Shown: one piece after another, positions 7,866-8,704 of the stretch
Layout of the letters: every line of letters begins with the position of its first letter
Position numbering within the stretch: the first letter of the stretch is position 1
Source of the DNA: Mariprofundaceae bacterium
GTDB taxonomy: Bacteria > Pseudomonadota > Zetaproteobacteria > Mariprofundales > Mariprofundaceae
Length of the DNA stretch: 8,704 bases
Direction of reading: 5' to 3'
Assembly: GCA_027075825.1 (NCBI GenBank)
Contig: JALSZZ010000280.1
Span: forward strand, 1-8,704
Made by a program: the position numbers and the translations under genes
The notes under the pieces: generated by a model
What the model saw: the letters and a program-made list of their open reading frames with translations, nothing else
Database searches by the model: none
Told to the model about the DNA's origin: nothing

Positions 7866-7880
7866 AATCTGCGGCAGATT
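7866..7880. promoter_or_regulatory. Short perfect palindrome before the cytochrome start, possible operator
   Basis: AATCTGC and GCAGATT form 7-bp arms around a single G, ending 16 nt before the ATG at 7897 and just before the ribosome-binding site. It overlaps the weak candidate -10 box, a place where a bound repressor would block transcription. As RNA it could make a 6-bp stem with a 3-nt loop. The function is inferred from position only. Confidence 0.35.
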
Positions 7881-7896
7881 CTTCTGAGAGGTTATT

Positions 7897-8583
7897 ATGA
7901 TGCACCTGTTCAAAACCTGCGCTCTGCTGATATTGATACTGATTGGCACGGGCTGGACGACGCAGGCACTGGCCAGCGACAAAGACGATGCCCCCATCGT
8001 CATGGATGATGACTATCATGCAGTCAAAACAGACACTGAAGCAGCGTTTTCTGAGGATGATGACGAAGGCTATGGCAAACCGGACGATAAAGATGGCCGA
8101 AAATCCGTCGCCTCTGGCAAACGCACTGGTGGCTATTCGGTATTGCTGCCGGTGACCAGCAAGGTTTACCGTCAGGAATGCACGGCTTGCCATTTCGCCT
8201 ATCTGCCCGGTTTATTGCCCGCCGCTTCATGGCGGCAGCTACTGTCCTCGCTGGATGATCACTTCGGTGAAAATGCATCCATTGAAGATGCTGAGGTGAT
8301 GGCGGAACTTTCTGCTTTTCTTGAAACCTATGCGGCTGACAAGAGCCGGGCGCAGTTGTCGGTTCGTATCATGCGCGACCTTGAAGGCAAGCCAGCGCCC
8401 AAAGGCGTTACCGATATTGCCTACATTCGCCGCCAGCATCATGAAATCCCGGCGCGCATGATTCGCGGCAACCAAAAAGTGCGCACGCTGGCTAACTGCA
8501 TGGCCTGCCACAGTGGTGCTGAAAAAGGCGTGTTTAATGAAGATGGCGTGAATATCCCCGGCTATGGTTACTGGGAAGACTGA
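7897..8583 (+). CDS. Periplasmic dihaem cytochrome c (DHC family)
   Basis: Exported electron-transfer protein of 228 residues. An N-terminal signal peptide (hydrophobic core about 8-20) ends in ALA at 24-26. The mature protein starts with an acidic linker, where 16 of residues 27-66 are Asp or Glu. Two haem c sites follow: CTACH (95-99) and CMACH (201-205). The surroundings are those of the dihaem cytochrome c family (Pfam DHC): ECTACHFAYLPGLLPAASW (94-112), SLDDHFGENASI (118-129), YIRRQHHEIP and the C-terminal ANCMACHSGAEKGVFN. Known relatives donate electrons to, or accept them from, the haem protein SHP or membrane b-type cytochromes; the partner here is unknown. GAGG (7888-7891) lies 5 nt before the ATG at 7897 and 8 nt before a second ATG at 7900, so either may be the start. 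A further exported protein gene overlaps or follows its end. Confidence 0.9.
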   Translation: MMHLFKTCALLILILIGTGWTTQALASDKDDAPIVMDDDYHAVKTDTEAAFSEDDDEGYGKPDDKDGRKSVASGKRTGGYSVLLPVTSKVYRQECTACHFAYLPGLLPAASWRQLLSSLDDHFGENASIEDAEVMAELSAFLETYAADKSRAQLSVRIMRDLEGKPAPKGVTDIAYIRRQHHEIPARMIRGNQKVRTLANCMACHSGAEKGVFNEDGVNIPGYGYWED

Positions 8584-8704
8584 TATTCGCATCCGGGTGC
8601 TGCTCCCGTTGCTGTTGATCTGTGTCGGGAGCGTGGTATCCACAGCCGTTGCCGACCAGCTGAACGATGATGCACCGACCACCGATCCCTATACCAATAT
8701 CAGC
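8564..8704 (+). CDS. Start of an exported protein of unknown function, cut by the window edge
   Basis: Open to the end of the window (47 codons from the ATG at 8564). The frame encodes a clear signal peptide: basic residues in TDIRIRV, a hydrophobic core LLPLLLICVGSVV and an AVA cleavage site after residue 30. The mature start is acidic and Pro/Thr-rich (DQLNDDAPTTDPYTNIS). The ATG at 8564 would overlap the cytochrome gene by 20 nt but has no Shine-Dalgarno. An ATT at 8585 directly follows the cytochrome stop, has GGGAAG (8573-8578) 6 nt before it, and would give the more typical leader MRIRVLLPLL; a GTG at 8597 is too far from that site. The reading frame is well supported, the start is not. 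It is likely cotranscribed with the cytochrome, but too little is visible to name a family. Confidence 0.65.
   Translation, partial: MVTGKTDIRIRVLLPLLLICVGSVVSTAVADQLNDDAPTTDPYTNIS

Larger units (their letters stand above)
7738..7896. promoter_or_regulatory. Divergent intergenic region between gatC and the cytochrome gene
   Basis: The two genes face away from each other, so promoters for both the gat operon and the cytochrome should lie in these 159 bases. I find no convincing -35/-10 pair on either strand. The best for the cytochrome is the weak TTCATG (7840-7845) with GTTAAT (7863-7868), 17 nt apart. The only clear structure is the short palindrome at 7866-7880. Confidence 0.5.

Noticed and set aside
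8602..8632. GCTCCCG/CGGGAGC inverted repeat as a terminator after the cytochrome gene
   Set aside because: The arms are 7 bp with a 17-nt loop, no T-run follows, and the segment lies inside the signal-peptide coding region of the next gene.

Overview
The window is an ordinary-looking stretch of a Gram-negative chromosome, most likely a proteobacterium. The evidence is a lipopolysaccharide-export permease (LptF), a periplasmic dihaem cytochrome c of the DHC type, a GatCAB amidotransferase operon and moderately GC-rich codon use. The gene set would fit a gamma- or zetaproteobacterium, but a finer placement is a guess. Every base belongs to a gene or to one of a few short gaps; no gene-free stretch exceeds 300 bases. 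I saw no tRNA, rRNA or CRISPR array.

Seven genes lie head to tail on the minus strand. Read in the direction of transcription, from about 7737 down to 1, they are gatC, gatA and gatB (tRNA-dependent amidotransferase), lptF (LPS transport permease), a WrbA-like flavoprotein, typA/bipA (ribosome-associated GTPase) and carA (carbamoyl-phosphate synthase small subunit, cut off by the window edge). Spacing is tight: 7 nt between gatC and gatA, an ATGA overlap between gatA and gatB, a TGATG overlap between lptF and the flavoprotein gene, and 21 nt between typA and carA. Only two gaps break the run. One is 54 nt between gatB and lptF and holds a perfect 15-bp inverted repeat. The other is 210 nt between the flavoprotein gene and typA.

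That second gap is the most interesting part. Bases 2623-2800 form one long, imperfect palindrome with 24-bp terminal inverted repeats (20 of 24 matching) around the core TCTGTCGGAC. It has no coding capacity and looks like a MITE or an internally deleted insertion sequence. One end lies at the stop codon of the flavoprotein gene. The other end appears to complete a sigma70-type promoter for typA.

On the plus strand, divergent from the gat operon, is a secreted dihaem cytochrome c (7897-8583). A second exported protein overlaps or directly follows it and runs off the window. Only its signal peptide and first mature residues are visible, and its start codon is unclear: either an ATG without a Shine-Dalgarno sequence or an ATT with a good one. 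These two genes probably begin an electron-transfer operon.
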